NCBI RefSeq assembly: GCF_014705615.1
Contig: NZ_JACXJA010000009.1
Span: 1-64,000 of the forward strand
Source of the DNA: Paenibacillus oceani
Lineage (GTDB): Bacteria; Bacillota; Bacilli; Paenibacillales; NBRC-103111
Direction: 5' to 3'
Length of the DNA: 64,000 bases
Position 1 is the stretch's first letter. Every line of letters begins with the position of its first letter. Shown in pieces: positions 9,002 to 18,733 of this stretch. The notes below the pieces were generated by a model. That model searched no databases and had not been told where the DNA came from. It saw only the letters and a list, made by a program, of their open reading frames with translations. Made by a program: the position numbers and the translations under genes.

Positions 9002-9154
9002 ATCCGGTTTATATAATTTATATAAATAATGATTCCGGTTTACAAAATAATGGTTTTCAAACAGATATTGGGATGTTATAATCGGAACCGGAACGGTAAT
9101 GGAAAGACTGACTTTATCCGGTTTATTAAAATAATTAATTATATAAACCGGATA
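9002..9154. promoter_or_regulatory. Repeated operator sites upstream of GntR-SBP regulator
   Basis: In an AT-rich block the motif (A/T)TCCGGTTTA appears three times on the plus strand (9002, 9032, 9116), and once inverted as TAAACCGGAT (9144). The last two form a palindrome, TATCCGGTTTAT (9115-9126) and ATAAACCGGATA (9143-9154), with 16 bases between the arms. This is the usual shape of an autoregulatory operator for a dimeric GntR-type repressor, and it lies directly before that gene. Binding is inference. Confidence 0.6.
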
Positions 9155-9245
9155 GCTAGTCGTCGCTCTAGGAGGGATTGCCTATCGGGAGCCGAATAAG
9201 TAGGGGATAACATCGCATTTGCGATTGCAGGGAGAGAGCCGCCGG

Positions 9246-10634
9246 ATGAGAGGAAGACCGACGAACGAACAGTTCCGCCAAATGCTGGAGCATATGGTCC
9301 AAACGATAAAAAACGAAATCGTGGAAGGCTTGTACGAGCCGGGGACGGATTTGCCTTCTGAGAAAGCGCTTGCAGTCCGTTTCGGAATCAGCAATCTGTC
9401 CGTACGCAAAGGGCTGGAGATTCTCGCGGGAGAGGGATGGATCGAGAAAATTCCGAATGTGGGCAACCGCGTCCTCCGCAGAAGACCGCGGGTCGGCCTG
9501 ACGCTGGGCCTGAACGAAACAACGGTTCGCAATATGGCGCTGAACGAGCTTCTGAAAGACTTTGAGCGGCTGTACTCCTGGATTACGGTGCACGTAAAAG
9601 TTTACTCGGCGTCTAAGGAGTACGAACGTGCGGAGCCGAATGTGATTGACGTGTTCACCTTGAGTAACATGCAGTTTCAGCAATTGTGCGAGCAGGGAGG
9701 CACCGGTATTCTGGACCCGATTGAAGTCCATCCGGACCTGTATCCGTTTCTGAACGATCTGTTCTCGCACGAAGGCCGCGCGGTTCTGCAGCCGATCATC
9801 TTTACACCGGTCGTTTTGTGTTACAACAAGCGGCATTTCCGGGAGCGGGGGTTGGCGGAGCCGACGGGCGGCTGGACCTGGGACGATTTGGTGCGGAACG
9901 CGGAGAAGCTGACGGAGGGCGAAAGGTACGGTTTTTGCTTTCATCTGCCGGACGTGAACCGCTGGCCGATCTTCCTGCTCCAGAGCGGGGAGCGCCGGCG
10001 CGCGCGACGAAGCCCGCATGTACCGGACGACGCAGCCCGGCTGATGGAAGGCATACGCCTGTGCAAGGAGATTGTGTGCAACCACAACGTCTTTCCGCGT
10101 TACATGTCAGAGAACAACGCCGATATTGAACGGATGTTTCTTGAAGGCAAATTGTCGATGGTGCTTACGAGCTATATGGCGCTGAACGATTGGAAGCAAG
10201 CCGAAGTCGAATACGACATCGCACCGATGCCATTTCTGCACGAGCCTCGCACGCTAACGGTCGCTACCGGAGCCGGTATCGCGTCCCACTCCGGGCATAA
10301 GGAGGAGGCAAGGCTGCTCGTCGACTATTTGACCTCCGAACGGGCGCAAAGCTTGATCCGCAAACATACGTTAAGCATTCCTGCGCGGCAGCGAATCGAA
10401 CCGTCCGGCTGGAGCGGGGAGATCGCGAACGTTCCGGGCCGGTATATGCTGTACCGGGAGCTGATCTTCTCGTACCGGACGCACCGCGATCTGCCGATTG
10501 CCGTATCGTCGATGGGCAAGCTGGCCCAACTGTTGAAGTCGTATTGGGCGAACATGACTGCAGAAGAGGAACTGTACCGGGGCATCGGCGAACTTCTCGA
10601 TCATCAGGGAGGCGAACCGGAAAACGGAACATAG
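9246..10634 (+). CDS. GntR-type HTH fused to a solute-binding-protein domain
   Basis: About 462 residues. Residues ~10-80 form a GntR winged helix: VEGLYEPGTDLPSEKALAVR, then GISNLSVRKGLEIL, then a wing with GWIEKIPNVGNRV. Instead of a normal effector domain, residues ~90-450 resemble a type 1 ABC solute-binding protein, with PVVLCYNKRHFRERGLAEP, GGWTWDDLVRNAEKLTEG and a closing DIAPMPFLHEP region. No signal peptide exists, so it senses its ligand in the cytoplasm. The start at ATG 9246 has AGGGAGAG upstream; a TTG at 9219 is less likely. It ends 11 bp before an SBP gene that it probably co-expresses. Ligand likely a sugar taken up by that SBP. Confidence 0.85.
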   Translation: MRGRPTNEQFRQMLEHMVQTIKNEIVEGLYEPGTDLPSEKALAVRFGISNLSVRKGLEILAGEGWIEKIPNVGNRVLRRRPRVGLTLGLNETTVRNMALNELLKDFERLYSWITVHVKVYSASKEYERAEPNVIDVFTLSNMQFQQLCEQGGTGILDPIEVHPDLYPFLNDLFSHEGRAVLQPIIFTPVVLCYNKRHFRERGLAEPTGGWTWDDLVRNAEKLTEGERYGFCFHLPDVNRWPIFLLQSGERRRARRSPHVPDDAARLMEGIRLCKEIVCNHNVFPRYMSENNADIERMFLEGKLSMVLTSYMALNDWKQAEVEYDIAPMPFLHEPRTLTVATGAGIASHSGHKEEARLLVDYLTSERAQSLIRKHTLSIPARQRIEPSGWSGEIANVPGRYMLYRELIFSYRTHRDLPIAVSSMGKLAQLLKSYWANMTAEEELYRGIGELLDHQGGEPENGT

Positions 10635-10645
10635 GGGGATATCCA

Positions 10646-11974
10646 ATGGTATTCAGCAAAAAGTGGAAGCAAGCGGCATGCGTACCGCTTGCCATGGCGG
10701 TATTAGCCGGATGCGGCGCGGACCCGAAAGGAACGGGCGATCCCGGCGGAGCGCCGGGGGCGGGAAGCGGCGATAAACCGCCGGAGCCGTTCACGATGAC
10801 GATTTATGCGGCAGGAGTGAAGCCGGAGGAGTTCGACTCGCGGTTCAGAGGGACGCTGGAGAAAAAGTTCCCGCATATTACCTTCGACTATCAGACGAGC
10901 GACAAGGGCAACTCGATTACGGAAAAGGTGGCGCGCGGCGAAGTCCCGGACATTATCCGGACGGATACGCCGACCATGAAGTCCGGTTACCTCGATCTTC
11001 AGCTCGGTTACGATCTGCGGGAGCTTGTAGCCAAGCACAAATACGACTTGAATCGCTTCGTGCCGGCCTTCATTCAGGATAATATCAATACAGGTCAGAC
11101 AGGCGGGCTTTACGGCTTGCCGGTGCCTCCTTATTTTCCATCCGTCCTGTATTACAACAAAGATCTGTTCGACAAATTCGGAGTTCCTTACCCGCGCGAC
11201 GGCATGAGCTGGGACGAGGTGTACGATCTGGCCGTCAAAATGTCCCGCACCGACGGCGGCAAAGTGTACCGCGGGTTCAGCTCCAGCCTGATTGCGCTGC
11301 TGCGCGACAACCCATACTCGCTGCCCATCCTCGATCCGGAGAAGGACGGCTTGGCGGACCAGACGAAGTGGAAATCGATATTCGATAACTTCAAGCGGTT
11401 CCACCAGATTCCGAACAATGCCGTCGAGAGTACGTTCGCGCTGGAAAATGCGGTGTTCACGAAGGGACAATCCGCGATGTATCTGGGACAGCACAGCATC
11501 TACTTCGTCGTCCCTCCCGAAGTGAATTGGGATATCGTCTCCGTGCCGGCGCTGACGGGAGCGCCGAAGCTGATGGGGCAGCGGACCCCGGCCTACTGGT
11601 CGATTACGCAGCAGAGCAAGCATAAGGACGAGGCGTTCCAGGTTATTATGGAGATGCTCTCCGACGAGGTGCAGATGCAGGACTCGCGCAACGGCATTCC
11701 GACTACGCTAGTGAATAAGGAGATCCGTGAGGCGCTGGGCAAGTCTCATCCGATCTATTCCAAGAAGAATATGAAAGCGTTAACATTATACGAGCCGACT
11801 GATCCTACCCCCAAACGGGGCAAAGACAAGGCGAACGTATCGGGCAGCCTGCAGGAGTCGATTATTTGGCAATCGTTCGTTAAGACGGCCCAGGGTCAAG
11901 CCGATGTCAATACGGTACTGCGTGAAGCGGACGAAAGGCTGAAGCAGGAGCTGGAGAAAGAGAAGAACAAATAA
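10646..11974 (+). CDS. Extracellular sugar-binding lipoprotein (ABC SBP family 1)
   Basis: A 442-residue SBP with a lipoprotein signal; lipobox LAGC, Cys near residue 22. Signatures are LYYNKDLFDKFGVPYPRDGM followed by SWDEVYDLAVKMSR, and the tail DVNTVLREADERLKQELEKE. The start is ATG 10646 with AGGGGGAT upstream; an upstream in-frame ATG at 10544 lies inside the preceding gene. Only 11 bp separate it from the GntR-SBP fusion gene, so the two form a regulator/binding-protein pair. No permease is nearby. Confidence 0.9.
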   Translation: MVFSKKWKQAACVPLAMAVLAGCGADPKGTGDPGGAPGAGSGDKPPEPFTMTIYAAGVKPEEFDSRFRGTLEKKFPHITFDYQTSDKGNSITEKVARGEVPDIIRTDTPTMKSGYLDLQLGYDLRELVAKHKYDLNRFVPAFIQDNINTGQTGGLYGLPVPPYFPSVLYYNKDLFDKFGVPYPRDGMSWDEVYDLAVKMSRTDGGKVYRGFSSSLIALLRDNPYSLPILDPEKDGLADQTKWKSIFDNFKRFHQIPNNAVESTFALENAVFTKGQSAMYLGQHSIYFVVPPEVNWDIVSVPALTGAPKLMGQRTPAYWSITQQSKHKDEAFQVIMEMLSDEVQMQDSRNGIPTTLVNKEIREALGKSHPIYSKKNMKALTLYEPTDPTPKRGKDKANVSGSLQESIIWQSFVKTAQGQADVNTVLREADERLKQELEKEKNK

Positions 11975-12044
11975 CGGCCGGCCGTCATGCCGGAGAAGAT
12001 CCGGATTGCGGCGGGAGGCCGTCGGATAGAGGGAGAGAACAACT

Positions 12045-13043
12045 GTGCAAAAGGCGACAATGACCATAGCGCGTTCAGGCAGAATCGTATTGGAGGAAAG
12101 GGAACTGCCGGTCCCCGGCGGGCATCAGGTGCTCATCCGGACCGAATGTTCTGCAATCAGCAACGGTACGGAAACGATGGTGCTGCGAGGCAAAGCGGAC
12201 GGAACGAGACTCGGCTACAATTCGGTCGGGATCGTCGTAGCCAAAGGAGCGGGTGTGGAAAGTGTGGAGATCGGCCAGCGTGTAGCCTGTTATGGCGAAG
12301 GAGCGCATGCGGATTACCGGCTTGTGCCGAAATTTCTCGCCGTCCCTGTCCCCGATCACGTCGATCCCGAGGAAGCGGCTTTCGCCGGTCTCGGCGCCAT
12401 AGCGATTCATGCGCTGCGTCAAGCGGGCATGCAGTTCGGGGAAACGGCCGTGATCGTCGGTCTGGGCATCCTCGGGCAGATTGGCGTGCAGATTGCCAGC
12501 GCCGCCGCTTACCAGGTCGTCGCGCTGGATCTGCTGGCGGCCAGGTGCGAACTGCTAAGAACGATACTTCCGGATGCGGCCGTGTACGAACGGGCGGAGG
12601 AAGTGCAGCCGGCCTTGAGCCATATTGCAGGAAACGGGGCGGACAGTGTGCTGCTGTTCGGCGGCGGCAAAGGAGACGGTCTGATGGACCGCGGAATCGG
12701 CTGGCTGCGCGACCGGGGCAATATCGTGATCGTGGGCGTGCCGGACACGACGTTTACACGCAACGCTTTGTTCCATAAGGAAGCGCAAATCCGGATCTGC
12801 CGCGCCGGCGGCCCCGGAAGGTACGATGCGAGGTACGAGCAGGAAGGCTTTGATTATCCGGACGGATATGTCAGATGGACAGAAGGCAGAAATGTGGCTG
12901 AATTCGTTCGGCTATTGGCAGGGAGAAAGCTTTCTCTAAAACCGCTGATCCGGCATCGCTTCGACTTCAAGGAGATCGACCAGGCGTACCAGCTATGCAA
13001 GGAAGCGCCGGAGCAGACGATGGGCGTTCTGATCCGGTATTAG
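12045..13043 (+). CDS. MDR-family (zinc-type alcohol dehydrogenase-like) oxidoreductase
   Basis: A 332-residue medium-chain dehydrogenase/reductase. The N-terminal GroES-like half runs through SAISNGTETMVLRG and LGYNSVGIVVAKG. A Rossmann NAD(P) motif VIVGLGILGQIGVQIA is at ~residues 138-153. The structural-zinc cysteine cluster of classic alcohol dehydrogenases is not evident, so zinc dependence is doubtful. It probably oxidises a sugar or polyol hydroxyl. The start is GTG 12045 with a GGGAG site upstream. It sits 70 bp after the SBP and 47 bp before the large lyase gene, so it is likely part of the same operon. Confidence 0.8.
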   Translation: MQKATMTIARSGRIVLEERELPVPGGHQVLIRTECSAISNGTETMVLRGKADGTRLGYNSVGIVVAKGAGVESVEIGQRVACYGEGAHADYRLVPKFLAVPVPDHVDPEEAAFAGLGAIAIHALRQAGMQFGETAVIVGLGILGQIGVQIASAAAYQVVALDLLAARCELLRTILPDAAVYERAEEVQPALSHIAGNGADSVLLFGGGKGDGLMDRGIGWLRDRGNIVIVGVPDTTFTRNALFHKEAQIRICRAGGPGRYDARYEQEGFDYPDGYVRWTEGRNVAEFVRLLAGRKLSLKPLIRHRFDFKEIDQAYQLCKEAPEQTMGVLIRY

Positions 13044-13090
13044 AGGCGCGCTTCTTCCTGCACTACATGTTCCCGAAAGGAGCCTGAGGG

Positions 13091-16000
13091 ATGAACAAGC
13101 TAGTGAAGGCGGGGATTATTGGCTGCTTGGTGACGACATTCGCAGGCGGGTATGAGGTACACGGACCGGAACGGACGGTGCATGCGGAGGAGGCGGCCGT
13201 TCCGGCCCCGATCCCGTATTATACCGACAAATGGACGATTGTTCCCAAGTGGAACGCCCCTCCCGTCGTAGACGGCATCTTGGACGAGACGTTGTGGAAC
13301 CAGTCTTCCGTGTTGGACGGTTTCGCAACCGCTTATTACGAGTTGCCGCTTCCGCATCAAGTCGAGTACAAGGCAGCCTACGACGAAGACTACTTGTACA
13401 TCGGCGGAACTATGGACAACGCCGAATCGGACACATTGGCGGACATTGAGATTGTCATTAGTCCGCTGATGGAAGGCGACACCCATTATGTCGCCCGTCT
13501 GACGGTAGACCCGAACGACCATTCGGTCACAGACACGACATGGAGTCCGCAGCGCGGCGATCATACGGCCAATCCCGGACGCACGATGTTAACCGGTGTG
13601 AATTACGAGATAACCGCTGCAGGGAGCGGCGTTACGGTAGAGGCAGCCATCCCGCTTGCGGCTATCGTTCCCGGCGGCGCCGCTACTGGCGACGAATGGC
13701 GGGTGAACATCATTCACGTCCATCGTTCGCTGACCCGGCCGCTTACCGCGTGGGTGCCGATCCGCCATTCCGATCATTGGGACCGCTTCGGCGAAGGAGG
13801 GCGGCTGTACGGCGGAGTCGTCAATCAAGGCCGGATGGGCAGCCTTTTTTTCGGACAATTTCCAGGCTCGCAAGCGTCGGGAGCGAGTGCCGCCGTACCA
13901 TGGATACTGGAACAGGCCGAGCTTACCTACAACGGTTTTACCGGGAAAAGGCTCCGATTCAAGCTTCCTGGCCCTATTCTGAATGAGGACAAGTTTCGGC
14001 TGATGTGGAAAGGTCCGGATAGCGGCTGGCAGCAATTGGAGGAATTCGATCTAACGAAGTCGGGTGGAGTTTACAAACTGGACTTTGAGCATCCCGCGCC
14101 GCTAAAGGACGGGGCGTACCAGTTGCGTCTTGTCGTGTCGCCTTCGGCTCAGGTGCAGCCTAGGGCGGCGACGCTGCTGTTCGACCGCGAGAGTATGATC
14201 GCTTCGGGCTTGTCGATCGCGCCGCGGATGCAAGGTTCCGATGAACCGCCGGTCGCAGTCGTTCCGTCCGCTCCGTCCGCGAGAGTGCAGCAAGCATTAT
14301 CGCTTATTCCCGAGCAGCCGGGATACCGCTATGTCGGCTTGCCGGAAATGCCGGAGCTTTATCCCGATAATCTGTACACGTTGTCGGCTGACGGTCAGAG
14401 CCTGATCGCATCGAGGACGGGCACGGGGTATCCGAACGCTTCGTTTGCAGAAAACAAAGAGTATGTGACGACCAACGGCAAAGGCGAGACGGTACGTATT
14501 CCGTATTACGAAGATGGCGATGGCAAGATGTACTTCATTACCGGACATCTGTGGTATTTGCAGAAAAACAAGGCGCTTAGCGAGACGAAGGCGATCGCTC
14601 AGACCGATCCGCTTGGAGCGGCGCGATTGTTATACCGTTTCGCCCAAGCCTACGAAGGCTACAATCCGACGATCGATCAGGCGTGGAACTACCACTCGAT
14701 CAGCCGCCCCGCGGGCCCTCCGTATTCGTATTGGGGCGGGATGTGGTACCGCTGGTACGGCTCCGATCTGTTGTACTTGACGTCGCTTTTCCAGGCTTAT
14801 TCGCTGGTCAAAAAAACCGATGCGTTCGAAGTGCTCAGCGCCGAGGCCGGCGAAGACGTGGAAGCCAAGCTGCTCCGCGATATGTTCGGTCCGTCCTTGG
14901 ACTATGTACTCGGCTATACCGTCCATCTCGGCAATTTGTCCTATACGAACTGGAATGGCATGATTGAGGCGGGCAAAGCGCTGAACGAACCGGATTATAT
15001 TCACTTTGTCGTGGCACAGATGGAAGAGTTCATGTCGACTTTGTTTTTGTCCGACGGTTTTTGGCAAGAGGTGTCGTTGTCTTATCATATGGAATTGGTA
15101 AGCGGCATCAAGCAGGCGGCCGACAAACTGAAGGGCTGGACCGACCCGGTTGGCTACATCTCTCCCCGTACGGGAAAACGTCTGGTAAACCTAGATATGG
15201 CCAGGGATTATCCGATTATCGGCAAAGCGCTGGAGTACCAGAAGCGGCTCGTTTATCCGGACGGCCATTATTATCCGATTCAGGATACTTGGGCGTATAC
15301 GAAAGTTTCGGCACCCGGGGATTCCGGCTCCACACTGCTGCCGGCAGCGGGGATCGGTCGGCTGTCCGGCGGCCAGGGACTCGATCAGACCCAGCTGTAT
15401 ATGAGCTTCCAGCCGAAATATCCGACCCATATCCATTACGACCCGTTGAATCTCGGGCTGTACGCATCGCGTCAGGAACTGCTGCCCGACTTGGGCTACA
15501 CGTTCAATACGTTTTACCGCTGGTATACGTTGTCCACGATGGCCCACAACACCGTTGTCGTTAACAGCCGCAATGCGGTCGTCAGCGGAGATGCGGTCCA
15601 TGGCGGCAACGTAGAAGCGTTCGTTCCGCAAGAGAACGGGTTCCAGGCGATGCGAGCTTCCTACGAGAGCGCCTATCCGGTAACCGAGGAATACAGGCGC
15701 GAGCCGTGGTTCGTGCCGTTTGCGGACGGAGACGGCCAGCAAGGCTATGTGCTCGACCTGTTCCGCGTATCGGGAGGGAACCGGCACGAGTATACGCTGC
15801 AGGGCGATGCGAATCGGGATGCTTATTTTGACACCGGAATGACGCTGAACGACTATGGGCCTTACTTGCTGCCGCCCGGTACGACAGTGGTGCCCCCGGT
15901 CAGCAACAGCGACAGCGGGAGTGCGGAGGGGAATTATCCCGGATACATCTATGTACGCGATGTGAAGCAAGCGGTGCTGCCGGCCGACCGGTACGAGCTG

Positions 16001-17821
16001 ACGCTAGTTACCGCCAAAGACGGCTCGCCCGGATCGAAGCTGAATATTACCGGATTGCTGGAGCCGGGAGTAAACGAGCTGTACTTGGGGCGCTCGCCGT
16101 CGCTGAAGTCAGCCAGGCTGGAAGGCCGGAATATGGACAATAACGACGAGGCGGTCAAGTATACGCTGCCGAAGCTGGTGTTGCGTCGCGACGGTACGAA
16201 TTTGAAAAGCACGTTCATCACGCTGCTCGAGCCCTACGACGGCAAGGCGACGCCGCGAATCGAGGCGATCGACAGGCTTCAGCCGGAACAGGCTCCGGAA
16301 GGAGCGGTCGCCGTAAAAGTCGCTTATGGCGGCACGACGGATTTGCTGCTGAGCAATCCGGACTATGCCATACATCAGATGCCCCTGGTCGTCGGTGACG
16401 TGACTCTGTCCGGAGAAATGGGACTGATTCGGCATGTCGACGGGCAAGTGCGGGAGATGAAGCTGACGGGCGGTACGCTCCTGAAAAAAGGGGATCGGGA
16501 GCTGAGCGGGGCGGGAACGGCGACGGGAACCGTCGTCGGGACGCTTCGGCTGGCGGGCGGAGACGACTACGACGGAATCCTGACGTCCGCGAGCGTACCT
16601 GCATCGGCGGCAGGCCGCTATGTCATCGTCGCACATCCGGACGGGAGCAAGCAGGGGTTCCTCGTACGTGAAGTCCGTCCGCACGGGAGCCGGACGCTGC
16701 TCGTATTCGATCAGGAAGATCCGGGCTTCGTCGTGCGTGAAGACGGCAGCTCGGCGCAAACTTCGTTTCCAATGAAGCAGTGGACCGGACTCCATACATT
16801 CTCCATAAGCAATGTCGAACGGACCGAATGGCCTGCCGGCGACCCGCCCGCAGTGTCACGCGCGGGGACTGTGATCGGGGCGGTTTACGACCCGTTTGGT
16901 CAGCCTGTACATGGAGCGAAGGTTAACCTGACCGGTAATCAGGCGGTAGCTTCCGACACGGGTGCCGACGGCACGTATTCGCTTTCCGGCGTGCCGGAAG
17001 GATGGCAGCGGGTTACGGCGACCAGTCCGGGACATGTTCTTACGGTTTCCGATGCGGTCTATGTCGCAGCCGGACAAACGGCAACAATTCCGATTTCCTT
17101 TACAAAGTTAATGCCGCCAACCGTGACCCAGGTCACCTATGTCGGAACGCTCGTGGGCAGCCAAGTGACGGCAACAAGCTCGGCATCCGGTTATGTGTAT
17201 CTTGTACCATCGGCGACTGAGCCGACTCCATCCGCTTTGGAAGCGGCTGCAGTTACGGTAGGCGGAGCGGTGTACGGAGCACGATCGGCGGCAGTCGCCG
17301 GCGTGCCCGCTTATCTGGAAACGACAGGGATGCAAGAGGGCTTGTATTCGATCTATGCGGTAGACTCACAACATCAAGTATCGTCAGGCGTTCCTGTCAT
17401 CCTGATGTCGGGTTATCTCTCCACTGTGGAAGATGCACACCCGTTGGCGAAATATTCGGGCGTGTGGACGACATTGGAGTCGTCGTTAATGTCCGGCGGC
17501 AGCTCCAGACAGACCCGAATCGCCGGCGGTTCCGTCGACATACCGTTTTACGGCACGCGAGCGAAGGTGCTCAGTCTGGTCGGCAGTTCACGGGGGAAAG
17601 CGGATGTGTACTTGGACGGCCTGTACCGGGGGAACATCGATACGTACAGTCCGAACGTCAAATACCGGCACGAAATATTCGATACCGGTCCTTTGCCCGA
17701 AGGCGTGCATGTTATCCGCATCGTCGTTACCGGCGAGAAACGTCCCGAATCGACGAACACATTTATCAATATCGATGCGCTTCAAGTTACAGGTTCCGCT
17801 CCTGCTAATGGCACCGACTAA
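13091..17821 (+). CDS. Large secreted heparinase II/III-like polysaccharide lyase
   Basis: 1576 residues. Signal peptide at ~1-34. Residues ~47-250 form a CBM9-like sugar-binding domain (PVVDGILDETLW). Residues ~500-770 are an alpha/alpha toroid with YTNWNGMIEAGKAL and DGFWQEVSLSYHMELVSGI. Residues ~780-1060 are the heparinase II/III C-terminal beta-sandwich with the hallmark AHNTVVVN. Near 1257-1337 is a carboxypeptidase-regulatory-like domain (GAKVNLTG, DGTYSLSGVPEG). The last ~130 residues form a carbohydrate-binding beta-domain (KADVYLDG, GVHVIRIVVTGEK). It should cleave acidic polysaccharide by beta-elimination outside the cell. The substrate (alginate, GAG or other uronate polymer) cannot be told. 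No sortase or S-layer anchor is seen. Confidence 0.85.
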   Translation: MNKLVKAGIIGCLVTTFAGGYEVHGPERTVHAEEAAVPAPIPYYTDKWTIVPKWNAPPVVDGILDETLWNQSSVLDGFATAYYELPLPHQVEYKAAYDEDYLYIGGTMDNAESDTLADIEIVISPLMEGDTHYVARLTVDPNDHSVTDTTWSPQRGDHTANPGRTMLTGVNYEITAAGSGVTVEAAIPLAAIVPGGAATGDEWRVNIIHVHRSLTRPLTAWVPIRHSDHWDRFGEGGRLYGGVVNQGRMGSLFFGQFPGSQASGASAAVPWILEQAELTYNGFTGKRLRFKLPGPILNEDKFRLMWKGPDSGWQQLEEFDLTKSGGVYKLDFEHPAPLKDGAYQLRLVVSPSAQVQPRAATLLFDRESMIASGLSIAPRMQGSDEPPVAVVPSAPSARVQQALSLIPEQPGYRYVGLPEMPELYPDNLYTLSADGQSLIASRTGTGYPNASFAENKEYVTTNGKGETVRIPYYEDGDGKMYFITGHLWYLQKNKALSETKAIAQTDPLGAARLLYRFAQAYEGYNPTIDQAWNYHSISRPAGPPYSYWGGMWYRWYGSDLLYLTSLFQAYSLVKKTDAFEVLSAEAGEDVEAKLLRDMFGPSLDYVLGYTVHLGNLSYTNWNGMIEAGKALNEPDYIHFVVAQMEEFMSTLFLSDGFWQEVSLSYHMELVSGIKQAADKLKGWTDPVGYISPRTGKRLVNLDMARDYPIIGKALEYQKRLVYPDGHYYPIQDTWAYTKVSAPGDSGSTLLPAAGIGRLSGGQGLDQTQLYMSFQPKYPTHIHYDPLNLGLYASRQELLPDLGYTFNTFYRWYTLSTMAHNTVVVNSRNAVVSGDAVHGGNVEAFVPQENGFQAMRASYESAYPVTEEYRREPWFVPFADGDGQQGYVLDLFRVSGGNRHEYTLQGDANRDAYFDTGMTLNDYGPYLLPPGTTVVPPVSNSDSGSAEGNYPGYIYVRDVKQAVLPADRYELTLVTAKDGSPGSKLNITGLLEPGVNELYLGRSPSLKSARLEGRNMDNNDEAVKYTLPKLVLRRDGTNLKSTFITLLEPYDGKATPRIEAIDRLQPEQAPEGAVAVKVAYGGTTDLLLSNPDYAIHQMPLVVGDVTLSGEMGLIRHVDGQVREMKLTGGTLLKKGDRELSGAGTATGTVVGTLRLAGGDDYDGILTSASVPASAAGRYVIVAHPDGSKQGFLVREVRPHGSRTLLVFDQEDPGFVVREDGSSAQTSFPMKQWTGLHTFSISNVERTEWPAGDPPAVSRAGTVIGAVYDPFGQPVHGAKVNLTGNQAVASDTGADGTYSLSGVPEGWQRVTATSPGHVLTVSDAVYVAAGQTATIPISFTKLMPPTVTQVTYVGTLVGSQVTATSSASGYVYLVPSATEPTPSALEAAAVTVGGAVYGARSAAVAGVPAYLETTGMQEGLYSIYAVDSQHQVSSGVPVILMSGYLSTVEDAHPLAKYSGVWTTLESSLMSGGSSRQTRIAGGSVDIPFYGTRAKVLSLVGSSRGKADVYLDGLYRGNIDTYSPNVKYRHEIFDTGPLPEGVHVIRIVVTGEKRPESTNTFINIDALQVTGSAPANGTD

Positions 17822-17954
17822 CCGAGCTGGATACGGAGGATATCGGAGGGGACCCGCATCTCGATTCCAGTTATTCTATATCGCCCTAAAGCGCATATAG
17901 TGGGTGATGGGAAGCGGGCCGAATGGAAGCTTCACGGCCCGCCCCATAACTGAA

Positions 17955-18386
17955 ATGAAGGAGTGGATCGGTCTGAGAAGGAAAGGTTTGCGGTATGCGG
18001 CGGTTTGGCTGCTCGTCATTGGAATGGTGGCTGGGCTGTCGGGTCAAGCGATGGCATGGGGAGGAACGTACATATACGCGCCGACCGGCACGATCTCGTC
18101 ACCGGGCATGTACAGCGGCAGTATGCATTGGGTTCAAGACGCCGCGACCTCGCACTTTGTCGTGACGGTACTCGATACGTCCACCAGTACGGTCATTTAC
18201 TCGACTCCGTTTATCGCCCAGAGCGCGCCGGTCGGTGCTACGCTTGGCAGCTACTCGATTCCGGCGGAAGACTTGTGGACCATCCCGACCGGCATTACAT
18301 ACGAGCTGTCGGTCTCCACGTGGAGCGGGCATCCTCTAATCGGGATGACGCTGATCGGCTTGGACAAAACGAGCGTCGTTTTCTAA
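17955..18386 (+). CDS. Small secreted protein of unknown function
   Basis: About 143 residues if ATG 17955 is the start. The N-terminus has basic residues (RRKGLR), a hydrophobic core and a likely cleavage after SGQAMA. The mature part is rich in Ser, Thr, Tyr and Gly, predicted all-beta, without cysteines, and starts WGGTYIYAPTGTIS. The start is uncertain: AAGGAG lies just inside the reading frame (17957) and an alternative ATG is at 17904. It follows the lyase gene by ~130 bp. I do not recognise the family; a secreted accessory or cell-surface protein fits. Confidence 0.6.
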   Translation: MKEWIGLRRKGLRYAAVWLLVIGMVAGLSGQAMAWGGTYIYAPTGTISSPGMYSGSMHWVQDAATSHFVVTVLDTSTSTVIYSTPFIAQSAPVGATLGSYSIPAEDLWTIPTGITYELSVSTWSGHPLIGMTLIGLDKTSVVF

Positions 18387-18504
18387 TGTAGACCCGGACC
18401 TGGTTTTTCTGATCTTTCTGGAATGAGCAGATGGAAGATTCGCACGGATACCTGATCGGGCTCTTGTCGTTGGATGCCCGTGCGGAAGCCGAACGCTTTA
18501 GCAG

Positions 18505-18527
18505 ACGCCCTGTACGGGGCGTTTTTT
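18505..18527 (+). terminator. Intrinsic terminator
   Basis: ACGCCC (18505-18510) and GGGGCG(T) (18516-18522) form a short GC stem with loop TGTAC, followed by TTTTTTCTT. It closes the large lyase and small secreted protein unit. Confidence 0.75.
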
Positions 18528-18658
18528 CTTGAGTATGCAGAAGTTTTGAGTTTTTTTTACTGTACTAAAAGAGACGAAGGGGCTCTTCCTTGTCGAGTCG
18601 GCAAGTGCCGCAAATCGTTCATCACGGGTGGCCGTTTACCCCAAAACCTGATCAGCGA

Positions 18659-18733
18659 GCGGCTGGAGCCAGGGTGACGCATTTCCTTCCTCGCGCCAAC
18701 GTAGGGGGGTTGCACGCAAAGGACCGTCCCCGC
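18659..18733 (+). repeat. Dispersed intergenic repeat, copy B
   Basis: The most complete copy: GCGGCTGGAGCCAGG, then CGCGCCAACGTAGG, then TTGCACGCAAAGGACCGTCC. It shares block order with copies A (8474) and C (57694). Confidence 0.6.

Larger units (their letters stand above)
7872..9245. other. Long gene-free region rich in repeats
   Basis: No convincing gene is present in about 1.37 kb. It contains decaying tandem repeats (7891-8060), a 41-codon open stretch (8358-8483, reading RFKGKRIAFSAKV) that may be the remnant of a lost gene, one copy of a dispersed intergenic repeat (8474-8583), a terminator hairpin (8605-8650), a MITE-like element (8710-8901) and GntR-type operators (9002-9154). A 98-residue open frame at 7891 follows the tandem repeats and is judged non-coding. 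Confidence 0.6.

Noticed and set aside
9000-9160. AT-rich repeats as a plasmid or chromosomal origin
   Set aside because: The repeats are operator-sized palindromes directly before a GntR-type gene; no DnaA boxes or replication genes are visible.
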